Source of the DNA: an uncultured Eubacteriales bacterium
GTDB taxonomy: Bacteria > Bacillota > Clostridia > Oscillospirales > Oscillospiraceae
Assembly (NCBI GenBank): GCA_900079765.1
Contig: LT599017.1
Coordinates: forward strand, 2,573,766-2,637,765
DNA: 64,000 nucleotides
Direction of reading: 5' to 3'
Position numbers and translations under genes: made by a program. Every line of letters starts with the position of its first letter. Positions within the stretch are counted from its first letter, which is position 1. The notes under the pieces are model-generated. The model saw nothing but the letters and a program-made list of their open reading frames with translations, ran no database searches and was not told where the DNA came from. This document shows positions 51,703 through 61,354 of the stretch, one piece after another.

Positions 51703-51778
51703 TCTTGTTTTCTAGAGTTAGCCCCTAATTGGGCAACGGAAGGTACAAATTTGCAAGACAAGCTCAAGCAGCCCTTCT

Positions 51779-54700
51779 CTACGCTGAAAGAAGGTTATAC
51801 AGAAGCTGTGCCATTTCAGCGCGCGTTGACACCCTGCTTGGATCAAGCGCCCCGTTGTTTCCGGATATAATGCCGCTTTTCACCAGCGCGGTGATAGCGT
51901 TCTGCGCATAGCCCGCGGTTTCACCGGCATCCTTGAAGTCCGTCATAGCCTTACCTTCGGTCTCTTTAGGCAGCTCCCCAAGAGTCTCCAGCGCCCGGTA
52001 CAAAAGCGTAAACATCTCCTGCCGTGTTATCTCACTGTCGGGTGCGAACAGATTGCCGCCGACCCCCGTTGAAATGCCGAGCCGTTTGGCGGCGGCCAGA
52101 TAGCCCGTGTAATAGGCATTGCCCGCATCGGAGAAGTTGTCCGCGGGATTTACATCAGGCGAAAGGTCGTACGCCCGCATCAGCATCACAATAAACTGCC
52201 CCCGCGTCAGGGTCGCGTCAGGGCTGAACACGCCTGCGCCTGTGCCGGTTGTAATACCGCGGGCCGCAATGAACGTCACGGCATCATGGTACCATGAGGC
52301 GGTGCCCACATCACTGAAGGCAACTTTGTTATATCCGACGGCATAGGCAGAAAAGTGCTTCGTTTTGAATTCCACCATCCCTGTCCCTGCGTTGTATTTG
52401 CCCCGGACAGTCTGCAGAGCGCCGGCATCGCTCACGTAATAGACGATAACCGCATGGGGATCTTCACCGGCTTTCAGCGTATACGGCACGCTGATGTACG
52501 CGCTGCCGCCGCCGAAACCGGAAAGCCTTGTGTCGCCCGCCGTTAAGGTGAACATATATACCGGCCTGTTCCCAAGCTGCGCCCTTGTCTGCTCTGAAAG
52601 TGCCGCCGCATCCGCCTTTGCAACGCTCACCTTGAGGTTGCCTGAGCCTGCCGCCGCGCTGATGGCATCCACAGCGGCCGCGTCGAACGTCACACTTCCG
52701 ATACCGGCGTCAATCGTCAGGTCGGCATTTGTATCGGCGGCAAGAGTACTGAACGAACCGCCCGGAATGGATACCTCAGCCGAAACCGCAGCCGCACCCA
52801 GCGTCAGTTTAACTTTTACGATGGCTTTTTTACCGGCCTTTTCCGCAGCTTTCGCTCCGTCGGTCAACGCTGAGGCAGTTTTTGAATCCAGAACCGCGGT
52901 CACCTTGCCCGCGCTGTCGGCAGAACCGTCGATCGTCTTGCTCGTGGTCGTGGTATTGCCGGAGCTGCTGGTATCAACAGACGGCAGCGTGCCCGTGCCC
53001 GTCTTCCTGCCCGAGCCGGTATCGCCTCCGCCGCTGTACGCGGGAATATCGATTTTTACAGCCGCGCCGACGATCCCCTCGGCATTCTTTATGATGATAT
53101 AGATGTCCTTGGCCCCCGCGGTGAGGTCAGAGAGCGTGATCGTCTGCTCCGCCGCGTCGCAGGCCGTCCCGTCGGCGCTTGTATCAATGGCTGGAGCCGG
53201 AGCGCCGTCCTCAACAACCGCATAGTAGTACCGCCCGCCCTGGGTCGGTGTAAATTTCACCGTTGCCGCGCTGTCGCTGCCGCGGCTGACGGAGCCTGCC
53301 TGCGCGATCGGCCCCGCGCCCGGATTGACCGTCAGATACCGGACGTCGCTGCGCGTCAGGCCGCCGTACTCGTCGCTGACCTCCGCATACCAGCCCACCG
53401 TGCCGCTCGGCGCGTCCGCCCAGGTATAGCTTGCGACTTCTCCACTCGCCACGTTCTCCTGCCGCCCGACGACGTCGCCGGAATAAACGTTGATATGGAG
53501 CTCTCCGGTGCTAAGCTTCTTATTGACCGGCGTGATGCCAAGCGCGCTGAAGGCAAGCGTGAAGTCCTCCTTGCCTGCCATGTCGCCGCCCGCGTCATAA
53601 TCATCCAGCGAGGGGGAATAGGTGCGGACATGGAGCGTTCCGCTGTCCAGGTCAAAGTGCATCAGGCGCATATAGCCCAATCCTCCCTCACTGAGCTTTT
53701 GATAGTCAAACAGCATGCTGTAAACTGTTCTCTCGCTGACACCGTCGCCATTGTCGTCGAATTTGTCGGTACGGAGCGCCGCGTTATGATAATGCCCGCT
53801 CAAAACCATGCAGACATTGGGATTGACGGCGACGACCTGATTGTAGACCTTCTGCAGCTCTTCCCCAATGCCGCCGCTGACCAGCAGGTATTCGTGGAAA
53901 TTCAAGATTGCCTTGCGCTCGGGGTACTGCTGTAAAACCGTATTCAGCCAGTCGATTCCGTCCTGAGTGATCTCCCAGCCCAGATAGGCCATGATAAAGT
54001 CGATGCCATCCACGCTGATCAGGTCGTAATGGCCCCGGTTGTCCTGATAGCTCTCCCCATACCAGGGCTGCGCACTGTACCGGGACTGCCCGAAATACTG
54101 TGAAAACCTGGCGTAGTCTGCCAGCTCGCCCTCCGTATAGCTCATGACGTCGTGGTTTCCGGCCAGGACGCCGTACGGGAGTTTCGCATCGTCGAGTATC
54201 TTATAGGCCTCATCCGCGTTCAGCCATTCATAGGTCTCCGGCATATCGTCCACAATGTCTCCGGTATGGAACAGATACTGGATGTTCATGCGGGGCGTAT
54301 TGGCCACCAGCCAGTCGTGGATATTGAGCTGGTGCCGGTAAACATTATTATAATTTTCGTTGTAATACTGGGTATCGCTCTCCACGGCCAATGTAAAATC
54401 ATAGCTGTCACGCGAAAGGTCGCCGCTATTGGACGTGGTAATATTTGTATTGCTGGTGGCGTTGGCCGGCATTCCGGCGGCATACTGGACAGGCGTATAG
54501 CCCAGGCCGTTTTGTACCATGACCTTTACGGTACTGCCGGAGTGATGGTTTGCCGCCGTGATCCCGCCCGTCAGGGCGATGGTCCCATCGCTCTGTGTAT
54601 AGCCGTCGGCCACCTTATCCCAGACGCCGTCCGTAAAGTTGTAGACATACATCAGCAGTTTTGACCTGGGATTGGCGGTTCCTTCCCAGTTGACCTGGAC

Positions 54701-57700
54701 GATAGCGCTCTCGCCGGTGGAGGCGTCAAGGGTTACATCAAACTGCTGGTAGGGATAGCCATTTTTCTCGTCCATGTCGCCCAGCCCCTGCGACGACGTC
54801 TGCGCGGTGGCTCCGCCCAGAGTCGAGACGCCATAGGACGCCGCAACCCCCGAATCGCCCAGCTGATGGCTCTCGCCCTTCTTGAAAGAAACGGTCAGAC
54901 TATCGTTCGTCGGGTCGTTCACTCTGACGGAAAAGACAGGCGGCACTGCGACAACGGAGCGATCGTCAGGAGAGAGATCACTGAGAAGCGGGTTTTCCTC
55001 CGGGATCGTGAAGGTCACGGCCTTCTCGGCTTTATTCCCGCTCACGTCGGTCGCGGCCAGAAGCAGCGTGTGCTCTCCCGCCGCAAGGCTGGTCGAGCTG
55101 AGCGTATACGGCAGGCTGATCTCCTTGCCGTCGAGCGTTGCCACAAGGCTTGTAACGCCGGAGATGGCGTCCGTCGCCTCGGCCTGAATTTGGGTGCTGC
55201 CCTTATAGCTCTTGGCTTCCATATTGGTCGTTATGACCGGAGCGGTATTGTCCACCTGGATGGTTATTTCCTTGCTCGCGCCGCCGGAGAGCGCCTTTAC
55301 CGTATGATATCCGTCGCTCAGCGTCGCTGTGTCCAGCGTATAGCGGATGCCCTGGTAGGAGCTGTCCGGGATGTTGAACGTCGCGTTCAGGATTCTGTCT
55401 TTTGCGGCGCTGTCGCCCATTTCAATCGTCTTCTCGGGGTCTTCGAGGCCATTTGCGCGCAGTGTGCGTCCGTCCTGAAGGATGAGCCGGATGTTTTTGA
55501 TCACGAAGTCGTCTTCGTTTTCTTCGTTATGTACCATCGTATAGGCCTTATTGCCAGCGTGTACGCTGATCGTGAGCGGCTGCCCCTGAACGAAATATGA
55601 GGCCGGGATTTCATAGGAGATGCTGCCCCAGTAGTTATACATGCCCTCGGTGAAGACGCCGATCACGTTGTCGCCTATCGCGACCGCATTTTTAAAGAAT
55701 GTATCGGTCTGGGAGATATCCGCAACGAAGAGGACGGACGGCTCCACGGACTTCGACGTCTGCGGCGTCACGTCCGCCCCGTCAACATGGAGGGACAGGT
55801 TCCCCGCCTCTGACGAGGCGACAATAGACTGTGCCGCATTTACCGTCTGCCGGTTATTGAGGTTCAGGCGGACGGCCTCCTTCTCCGGCCTGCTGCATAC
55901 GGAGCGCGAAACCTCCGTAGACACGGTGTTCGTGCCGTCGCCCACCTCAAAATAGTAGTCGTAATACGCCTTGGCGGTCAAATCGACGGCGGTTAACGTT
56001 TTTTCAAAAATATCCCCGTTCGTGCGCAAAAGGTAGTACGGCTCGTAGTCCGCCATGGTCTGATCCTTGATGTATAGCTTGACTGTTTTGATAGATTCTG
56101 TGCCCGGCTCCGCCGTCAGTGTGAACACCAGGTCGTCCGAGCCGGAAAAGCTTGCGGCGGTACTGTCGGTCAGAGTAGGCCCGGCCGGATCGGCGGGGAT
56201 AATTGCCTTCCCGGCGGGAGCCTCGGCTGCCGTTACCGTACCCGGCGTCGGAGCGGCGTCATTGGCCGTCATAACGCTGTGCCCGGTGGACGCGCTGTAC
56301 CGGTAGGTAATTGATTTATCCGCAGTCGTATCATCCGCGCCGCTTTGATTATAGAGGACATAATCCAGTTCGTCCTGCACGTTGGTCGTAAGCCGGATCG
56401 CCCGGTCTCCGCTGTTCGCCAGTCCTCCGGCGTAGATATCGATAAGGGTCTCCCCCGCCGTCAAATCCGTTCCGAACTTTGTGTTGAAGTCGCTGGCTGT
56501 CAAGGCATTGTTTGTGCCGGTTTTAATCCAGAACACGACGGCCTTTCCCGCGGGAATCATTACGCTGTCCGGCGTGCTTGTCCACATCAGGCCCTTGCTG
56601 TCGCCGACCTTGTTTGAGTAGTCGTAAAACAGCTTGTAATCCTTAAAATCGATCGCCTTGTTCGAGTTGTTATAGACCTCGATAAACTCATACGCATCCA
56701 CTCCGTTAACATTGGACGAGTCGGGTAGAATCTCTGTTACGACGAGCTCCGGCATTCCCGTATCCTCCGCGCCGTCCGAAGCGATGGCTACAGTCGCGGT
56801 CTCTGTCGTTTTCGTATACGCGCCGTCACTGACGACGACATAATAGCTCAGGGACGTATGCCCGCTCAGCGAGGTGTTGCTGAGCGTATACGTGAAGGAG
56901 TCGTCCGCCTGCACAACGTTAGCGGCAGTGAACTGCGTCTCCGAGTCATATTTGGCAAATACGGTGACGCTGTGGATCAGGCTGCTGCTATGTGCTGCGA
57001 TGCCCAGGGTAAAGCTGTCCGTCGCGGCGAGCTCCGAAGGGGCGTCGAGCGATACCTCCAGGTCGGAAGTACCAGCAAACGCATAGGCCTTCTTCGGTTT
57101 CTGGTTGTCCGCGACTACGCCGGGGCTTGTTGCGTCCTTGTAGTTCAGCAAAGTCTCCTCTATGGAGCTGTCGTTGTAGGCATAGCTTATCCCCTTGTCT
57201 GCGGCAATATTTCCGGTTGCGCTATACCTTGCCACGGCCAGATCGATATCCGTCTTTGTTTTGAGCTTGATGTAACGCTCGCCGGAATTGGCCATTCCGC
57301 TTTTTTGAATGGTTGCAAGGTTTTCCCCCAATGTCAGCGACGTGTTATAAAAGGCGTTGAACTCGCTTGCGCCAAGGCTTGCAGTGGATGTCGGCTTAAT
57401 CCAGATCACAAGCGTCTGCCCGGCCGGCAGCATGATACCGGATTGGTCGAGGGGCCAGAAAGTTTCCGCAGTTCCCGAATAGTAGATAACTTGATAGTTA
57501 TCCATGTTAAGCGCCATGTTGCTGGTATTATAAAGCTCAATATACTCATATCCGTCCGACGATCCGTAGTTCGTGGTATCCGGGACCAGCTCCGTTATCA
57601 TAATCGGCGTCGTGGCCGCAATAGCCGTATCATCGCCGCCCTCCGACTCCGGGCGAATCGTCAGGGTCTGTATTTCCGTCGTTTTTTCATACGCGCCGTC

Positions 57701-58606
57701 ATTCACGGTCACATAATACATCAGGGACGTATGCCCGCTCAGCGCAGTGCTGTCCAGGGCAAACGTATATGCCCCCTCGGATTGTTTAATGTTTGAGGCA
57801 GTATATTCCGTCTGAGAGTCATATTTCGTGTATATGGTGACACAGTGGATGAGGCTGCTGCTCTGCGGTGTCACGCTCAAGTCAAAGGCCTCGCCCGAGA
57901 CAATTTCCAAGGGCGCGTCCGTCGTTACCTGAAGATCGGAGGTGTCAATAAAGGCATATGCATTTTCAGGTTTCTGATTATCCCCGACAATGCCGGGACT
58001 CGGCACCGCACTGCTTTCAAGAGCGGGCTCTTCATATGTGCTGCCATCATAAAGAAAGTTAATACCGCAATTTGCGGAGGAGGCAGTGTAGCTTGCGGAT
58101 ACCAGATCATAGCCAGTTTTCGTTTTCAGCTTCATCGAGCGTGCACCGGAGTTAGGCATGGCTCCTGTGGTGGTCGCCAGCGTCTCCCCCAGAATCAGAG
58201 ATGTGCTGTAATTGGCGTTAAAATCTTCGGAAGTAAGGTTCTTAATGGATGCAGACCGGGGCCAAATAACGAGGCTGCTTCCCGCAGGAATAACAATTCC
58301 GCTCTGATCTAGGCTCCAGACGACCTCGGATGAGGAATCCTTGCAGTAAATCAGTTCGTAATTATCCATGCTAAGCGGTTTGTTGCTGGTATTGTAGAGC
58401 TCAATAAACTCATAGCCGTCAGCCGATTTCCCATCAGACCCGGTTACATTATTGCTGTCGGGGACAAGCTCCGTTATCATGATGGGCGATGAATGTGTGT
58501 TCACTGCCAAGGCCTTGAAACTGTCGATGGGTAGCAGTGTAAAGAACATCGCAAAAATCAGAATACGCAACATGGCCATTTTAACCTTTGAACTCACCAA
58601 ATACAT
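51779..58606 (-). CDS. Giant secreted protein: three lamin-tail domains, calcineurin-like phosphoesterase, three SLH repeats
   Basis: The 2275-residue protein begins with a signal peptide (MYLVSSKVKMAMLRILIFAM...). Three lamin-tail domains start near residues 40, 338 and 621, each opening ITELVPDS/ITELVPDT/VTEILPDS and containing YEFIELYNTSN or a variant. Ig-like/Fn3-like segments alternate with them, including TTNMEAKSYKGSTQIQAEA near 1125. A metallophosphoesterase domain covers about 1405-1690 with ESDTQY, HTGDIVDD, AGNHDVM (near 1485), NFHEY and GHYHNA (near 1604), so the metal ligands are complete. A serine/threonine-rich linker lies near 1868. Three SLH repeats (from about 2095: FSDVGTASWYHDAV...) bind it to the cell wall. 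AGAGGAG precedes the ATG. Its place in the phosphate block suggests extracellular phosphate release from nucleotides, nucleic acids or phosphodiesters. Confidence 0.9.
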   Translation of the reverse strand: MYLVSSKVKMAMLRILIFAMFFTLLPIDSFKALAVNTHSSPIMITELVPDSNNVTGSDGKSADGYEFIELYNTSNKPLSMDNYELIYCKDSSSEVVWSLDQSGIVIPAGSSLVIWPRSASIKNLTSEDFNANYSTSLILGETLATTTGAMPNSGARSMKLKTKTGYDLVSASYTASSANCGINFLYDGSTYEEPALESSAVPSPGIVGDNQKPENAYAFIDTSDLQVTTDAPLEIVSGEAFDLSVTPQSSSLIHCVTIYTKYDSQTEYTASNIKQSEGAYTFALDSTALSGHTSLMYYVTVNDGAYEKTTEIQTLTIRPESEGGDDTAIAATTPIMITELVPDTTNYGSSDGYEYIELYNTSNMALNMDNYQVIYYSGTAETFWPLDQSGIMLPAGQTLVIWIKPTSTASLGASEFNAFYNTSLTLGENLATIQKSGMANSGERYIKLKTKTDIDLAVARYSATGNIAADKGISYAYNDSSIEETLLNYKDATSPGVVADNQKPKKAYAFAGTSDLEVSLDAPSELAATDSFTLGIAAHSSSLIHSVTVFAKYDSETQFTAANVVQADDSFTYTLSNTSLSGHTSLSYYVVVSDGAYTKTTETATVAIASDGAEDTGMPELVVTEILPDSSNVNGVDAYEFIEVYNNSNKAIDFKDYKLFYDYSNKVGDSKGLMWTSTPDSVMIPAGKAVVFWIKTGTNNALTASDFNTKFGTDLTAGETLIDIYAGGLANSGDRAIRLTTNVQDELDYVLYNQSGADDTTADKSITYRYSASTGHSVMTANDAAPTPGTVTAAEAPAGKAIIPADPAGPTLTDSTAASFSGSDDLVFTLTAEPGTESIKTVKLYIKDQTMADYEPYYLLRTNGDIFEKTLTAVDLTAKAYYDYYFEVGDGTNTVSTEVSRSVCSRPEKEAVRLNLNNRQTVNAAQSIVASSEAGNLSLHVDGADVTPQTSKSVEPSVLFVADISQTDTFFKNAVAIGDNVIGVFTEGMYNYWGSISYEIPASYFVQGQPLTISVHAGNKAYTMVHNEENEDDFVIKNIRLILQDGRTLRANGLEDPEKTIEMGDSAAKDRILNATFNIPDSSYQGIRYTLDTATLSDGYHTVKALSGGASKEITIQVDNTAPVITTNMEAKSYKGSTQIQAEATDAISGVTSLVATLDGKEISLPYTLSSTSLAAGEHTLLLAATDVSGNKAEKAVTFTIPEENPLLSDLSPDDRSVVAVPPVFSVRVNDPTNDSLTVSFKKGESHQLGDSGVAASYGVSTLGGATAQTSSQGLGDMDEKNGYPYQQFDVTLDASTGESAIVQVNWEGTANPRSKLLMYVYNFTDGVWDKVADGYTQSDGTIALTGGITAANHHSGSTVKVMVQNGLGYTPVQYAAGMPANATSNTNITTSNSGDLSRDSYDFTLAVESDTQYYNENYNNVYRHQLNIHDWLVANTPRMNIQYLFHTGDIVDDMPETYEWLNADEAYKILDDAKLPYGVLAGNHDVMSYTEGELADYARFSQYFGQSRYSAQPWYGESYQDNRGHYDLISVDGIDFIMAYLGWEITQDGIDWLNTVLQQYPERKAILNFHEYLLVSGGIGEELQKVYNQVVAVNPNVCMVLSGHYHNAALRTDKFDDNGDGVSERTVYSMLFDYQKLSEGGLGYMRLMHFDLDSGTLHVRTYSPSLDDYDAGGDMAGKEDFTLAFSALGITPVNKKLSTGELHINVYSGDVVGRQENVASGEVASYTWADAPSGTVGWYAEVSDEYGGLTRSDVRYLTVNPGAGPIAQAGSVSRGSDSAATVKFTPTQGGRYYYAVVEDGAPAPAIDTSADGTACDAAEQTITLSDLTAGAKDIYIIIKNAEGIVGAAVKIDIPAYSGGGDTGSGRKTGTGTLPSVDTSSSGNTTTTSKTIDGSADSAGKVTAVLDSKTASALTDGAKAAEKAGKKAIVKVKLTLGAAAVSAEVSIPGGSFSTLAADTNADLTIDAGIGSVTFDAAAVDAISAAAGSGNLKVSVAKADAAALSEQTRAQLGNRPVYMFTLTAGDTRLSGFGGGSAYISVPYTLKAGEDPHAVIVYYVSDAGALQTVRGKYNAGTGMVEFKTKHFSAYAVGYNKVAFSDVGTASWYHDAVTFIAARGITTGTGAGVFSPDATLTRGQFIVMLMRAYDLSPDVNPADNFSDAGNAYYTGYLAAAKRLGISTGVGGNLFAPDSEITRQEMFTLLYRALETLGELPKETEGKAMTDFKDAGETAGYAQNAITALVKSGIISGNNGALDPSRVSTRAEMAQLLYNLLSA

Positions 58607-58698
58607 AAACTATCTCCTCTTCCCTATTCTTCTGCAAATAGCATCATAAAAAATAGGCCTAGGGAAACCGTGAAAATTAGGCCTTACTTTTTATAATG

Positions 58699-58784
58699 TG
58701 TAACGCATGTTACAATTTGCAAAAATTATTTTATGTTTTTGCGAAACACGGCCGCTATCGTATAACAGTAAAAATTTTGTAAAA
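58699..58784 (-). promoter_or_regulatory. Candidate Pho-type promoter of the phosphoesterase gene
   Basis: On the minus strand TTTTACA (58778-58784) and TTTTACT (58767-58773) are exactly 11 bases apart, like tandem PhoP half sites. Further on, TGTAACATGCGTTACA (58699-58714) is a near-perfect palindrome just before a TTATAAA that could be the -10. Confidence 0.5.
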
Positions 58785-58943
58785 TCAGTGGATAGCCAGC
58801 TTAAATTCTGAATCAAGCTCTCCCCTGCCCTTGTCTGAGCGCAAGCCGTGCGAATTCTACCCTTTGGCATAACCTTTTTCAGAACGGCACCCAGCCTATC
58901 AATGACGGCAAGATCTCCCCCTATTTGGGGGATTCCCTCTAAC
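58785..58943. other. Non-coding middle of the divergent phosphate region
   Basis: No gene is supported. A small CCCCC-TATTT-GGGGG hairpin lies near 58916-58931. Confidence 0.4.
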
Positions 58944-58987
58944 TTTACAGTAATCTGATAGAGAATTTTACACAGCGTTTATACAAT
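58944..58987 (+). promoter_or_regulatory. Candidate Pho-type promoter of phoH-ppx-ppk
   Basis: TTTACA (58944-58949) and TTTTACA (58966-58972) stand about two helical turns apart, followed by a -10 TACAAT (58982-58987). There is no -35 box at the right distance, as in activator-dependent Pho promoters. Confidence 0.5.
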
Positions 58988-59020
58988 AAAATAAAGGCAA
59001 ATCACTTAGGGAGTGTGCTT

Positions 59021-60388
59021 ATGAATAAGACCTATGTGCTAGACACGAACGTACTTATCCAATCGCCGCTGGCGCTTTTGTCCTTTGAGGAGAATGATGT
59101 GGTGCTGCCCATCGTCTGCCTGGAGGAGCTGGACAAGCTCAAGAGTGACGATGGCGAGCGGGGGGGCAACGCTAGGGAGTGTATTCGTTTCCTGGAAAGG
59201 CTGCGGCTGTCGGGAGATCTGCTGGATGGAGTGCCCCTGCCTGGCGGCGGGCAGCTGCGGATCGAGGCCAACCACGTCAACGTTCCCCTTCCGGGGGATC
59301 TGCCGGAGTCAAAAAACGACAACCGCATTTTAAAAATCTGCAAGGGCCTGTCCGACGGGGGCACGCGGGCCATTCTGGTCAGCAAGGATATCCTGGTGCG
59401 CCTGAAAGCGCAGATGATGGGCATCGCTGCGGAGGATTTCACCACAGAGCAGGCCCCGCGGCTCACTGAGCAGTATACCGGCCGCGCAATTATCTACACC
59501 ACTGATGAAAACCTGCAGGTTTTCAAGAAGAAGGGCCTATCCCCCGACAAGGTCTACCGTATGGACGGCGAGACGAGAACTCCCTTTTTCCCCATTGCGA
59601 ATCAATTCGTCATCATTCGCTCCGAGCTATCTGAGAAAAGGACGCTGCTGGGGCGCTTTGACGGCAAACGCATCGTGCCGCTGGAGAGCCTGAAAAAGGA
59701 ACCCTTTGGCATCAAGCCCAGGAACGTGGGGCAGCGTTTCATGCAGGAAGCGCTGATGCAGGACGCGGATACCGCGCCACTGGTCATCGTCAGGGGCGTA
59801 GCGGGAACAGCCAAGACCTTCTATGCCCTTGCTGTAGGGTTGGAGAAAGTCATGAACGGCGGGGACAAGGAGTACCGCCGTATCCTGATCACCCGCCCCA
59901 ATGTTCAGTTCGATTCAGACATCGGCTTTTTGCCTGGGAGCGAGCAGGAGAAAATCGCCCCTTTCCTGCGCCCGGTCATTGACAATCTTGAGATCCTTGT
60001 AGATCGCAACGAGAAGGAGCGCTACCAAGACGAGCTTGAGCTCTCGGACAAGATCAATGAGCTGTTCTCCCGCGGTTTTATCGCCACCGAAGCCCTCAAT
60101 TTTGTGCGGGGGCGGACCATCACCAAGACATATTTGATTATTGACGAGGCGCAGAACCTCACCCCAAAGCAGGCCAAGGGTATCGTAACCCGGGTAGGCA
60201 AGGGGACCAAGATCGTACTGTTGGGCGACCCGGAGCAGATTGATCATCCTTTCCTGGACGAGCGCACCAACGGCCTCTCCTATGCCGGGGAGCGGATGAA
60301 GGGGAGCCCGCTGTGTTTCCAGCTATCTATGCAGCCCGACGAATGTGAGCGCTCCCCCCTGGCCTTCGACGCGGCGGGGAGGATGTAA
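59021..60388 (+). CDS. PhoH-like ATPase with N-terminal PIN domain (PhoH2/YlaK type)
   Basis: The 455-residue protein has an N-terminal PIN ribonuclease-like domain (residues about 1-145; YVLDTNVLIQSP, VVLPIVCLEELDKLK, SKNDNRIL). Its C-terminal PhoH ATPase domain has Walker A RGVAGTAKTF (near 258) and Walker B YLIIDEAQNLTPKQ (near 371). Fusions of this kind (PhoH2) act as ATP-dependent RNA helicase/ribonucleases in other bacteria. The ATG at 59021 has TTAGGGAG upstream. It is the first gene of an operon with ppx and ppk, under a possible Pho promoter. Confidence 0.92.
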   Translation: MNKTYVLDTNVLIQSPLALLSFEENDVVLPIVCLEELDKLKSDDGERGGNARECIRFLERLRLSGDLLDGVPLPGGGQLRIEANHVNVPLPGDLPESKNDNRILKICKGLSDGGTRAILVSKDILVRLKAQMMGIAAEDFTTEQAPRLTEQYTGRAIIYTTDENLQVFKKKGLSPDKVYRMDGETRTPFFPIANQFVIIRSELSEKRTLLGRFDGKRIVPLESLKKEPFGIKPRNVGQRFMQEALMQDADTAPLVIVRGVAGTAKTFYALAVGLEKVMNGGDKEYRRILITRPNVQFDSDIGFLPGSEQEKIAPFLRPVIDNLEILVDRNEKERYQDELELSDKINELFSRGFIATEALNFVRGRTITKTYLIIDEAQNLTPKQAKGIVTRVGKGTKIVLLGDPEQIDHPFLDERTNGLSYAGERMKGSPLCFQLSMQPDECERSPLAFDAAGRM

Positions 60389-60394
60389 GGGACT

Positions 60395-61354
60395 ATGGTT
60401 CAAAAAGAACATTCCATGTACGGCGTCATCGATATCGGCTCCAATACGATGCGCCTTTCCATTTACAGCACGACCGAAAACAGCTTTCGGCTCCTGCTCA
60501 ATAAAAAGAGCATGGCCGGCCTCGCGGGCTTTATAGACAAAAAAGGCCGACTTTCTGAGGAGGGCGTTAAAAAGGCGGTCTATGTGCTGAAGAGCTTTCA
60601 GCATATCCTGGAAAACATCGGGGTGGAAGACACATTCGTCTTTGCGACGGCATCGCTGAGAAACGCCTCCAACGCGGATGAAGTGCTGCAAACACTCCGG
60701 ACCCATACCGGTTTCGAGGTGGACCTCATCTCGGGCGAGCGGGAAGCCCTGCTCGACTTCATGGGCGCAACCCACCTCCTGTCCCTGGAGCACGGGCTTC
60801 TGGTCGACATCGGCGGCGGCAGCACCGAGCTGGCCGTCTACGACAGAGGGTGCGTGGAGAAGGCGGCCTCCATTTCCCTCGGCTCTCTCAACCTCTACAC
60901 GAGATTTGTAAAAGACATCCTCCCCACGGAGAAAGAACTGGAGAAAATCAGAGAGGCTGTGAAAAGTGAGCTGAAAAAAATTTCCCTCCCGGGTGGGAAT
61001 CGACTCATCTGTGGTGTGGGCGGCTCGATCCGCTGCGCTTGCAAGCTGTGCAATGATATTTACGCGCTGCCGGAGGACAACCGTGTTATCGATGGAAAAC
61101 GGCTGCGCAATCTGCTGCGCCGGATGGGTGACGAGCGGAAATTTGCCGTGAGAAGCATCCTCAGAACGGCACCTGATCGCATCCATACCATCCTGCCGGG
61201 TATGACGCTTCTGGAGCTGCTGGCAGACAGATTCGACTGCGCGGAGATACAGGTTAGCGGCTACGGGGTACGAGAGGGCTACCTTTGCAGCAAACTGTTT
61301 GGAGGAGAACACCATGCCGGAAACAATCATTCTGGAGCGACCTGCGGCGAATGA
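60395..61354 (+). CDS. ppx: Exopolyphosphatase (Ppx/GppA family)
   Basis: The 319-residue protein has the actin-like ATPase fold of Ppx/GppA: YGVIDIGSNTMRLSIY (phosphate 1 loop, near residue 10), FATASLRNASNAD, and LLVDIGGGSTELAVY (near 136). Only the two N-terminal subdomains are present, as in short clostridial Ppx. It removes phosphate from polyphosphate ends or from pppGpp. It starts 6 bases after phoH and overlaps ppk by 41 bases. An internal ATG (60416, MYGVID) is an alternative start. Confidence 0.93.
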   Translation: MVQKEHSMYGVIDIGSNTMRLSIYSTTENSFRLLLNKKSMAGLAGFIDKKGRLSEEGVKKAVYVLKSFQHILENIGVEDTFVFATASLRNASNADEVLQTLRTHTGFEVDLISGEREALLDFMGATHLLSLEHGLLVDIGGGSTELAVYDRGCVEKAASISLGSLNLYTRFVKDILPTEKELEKIREAVKSELKKISLPGGNRLICGVGGSIRCACKLCNDIYALPEDNRVIDGKRLRNLLRRMGDERKFAVRSILRTAPDRIHTILPGMTLLELLADRFDCAEIQVSGYGVREGYLCSKLFGGEHHAGNNHSGATCGE

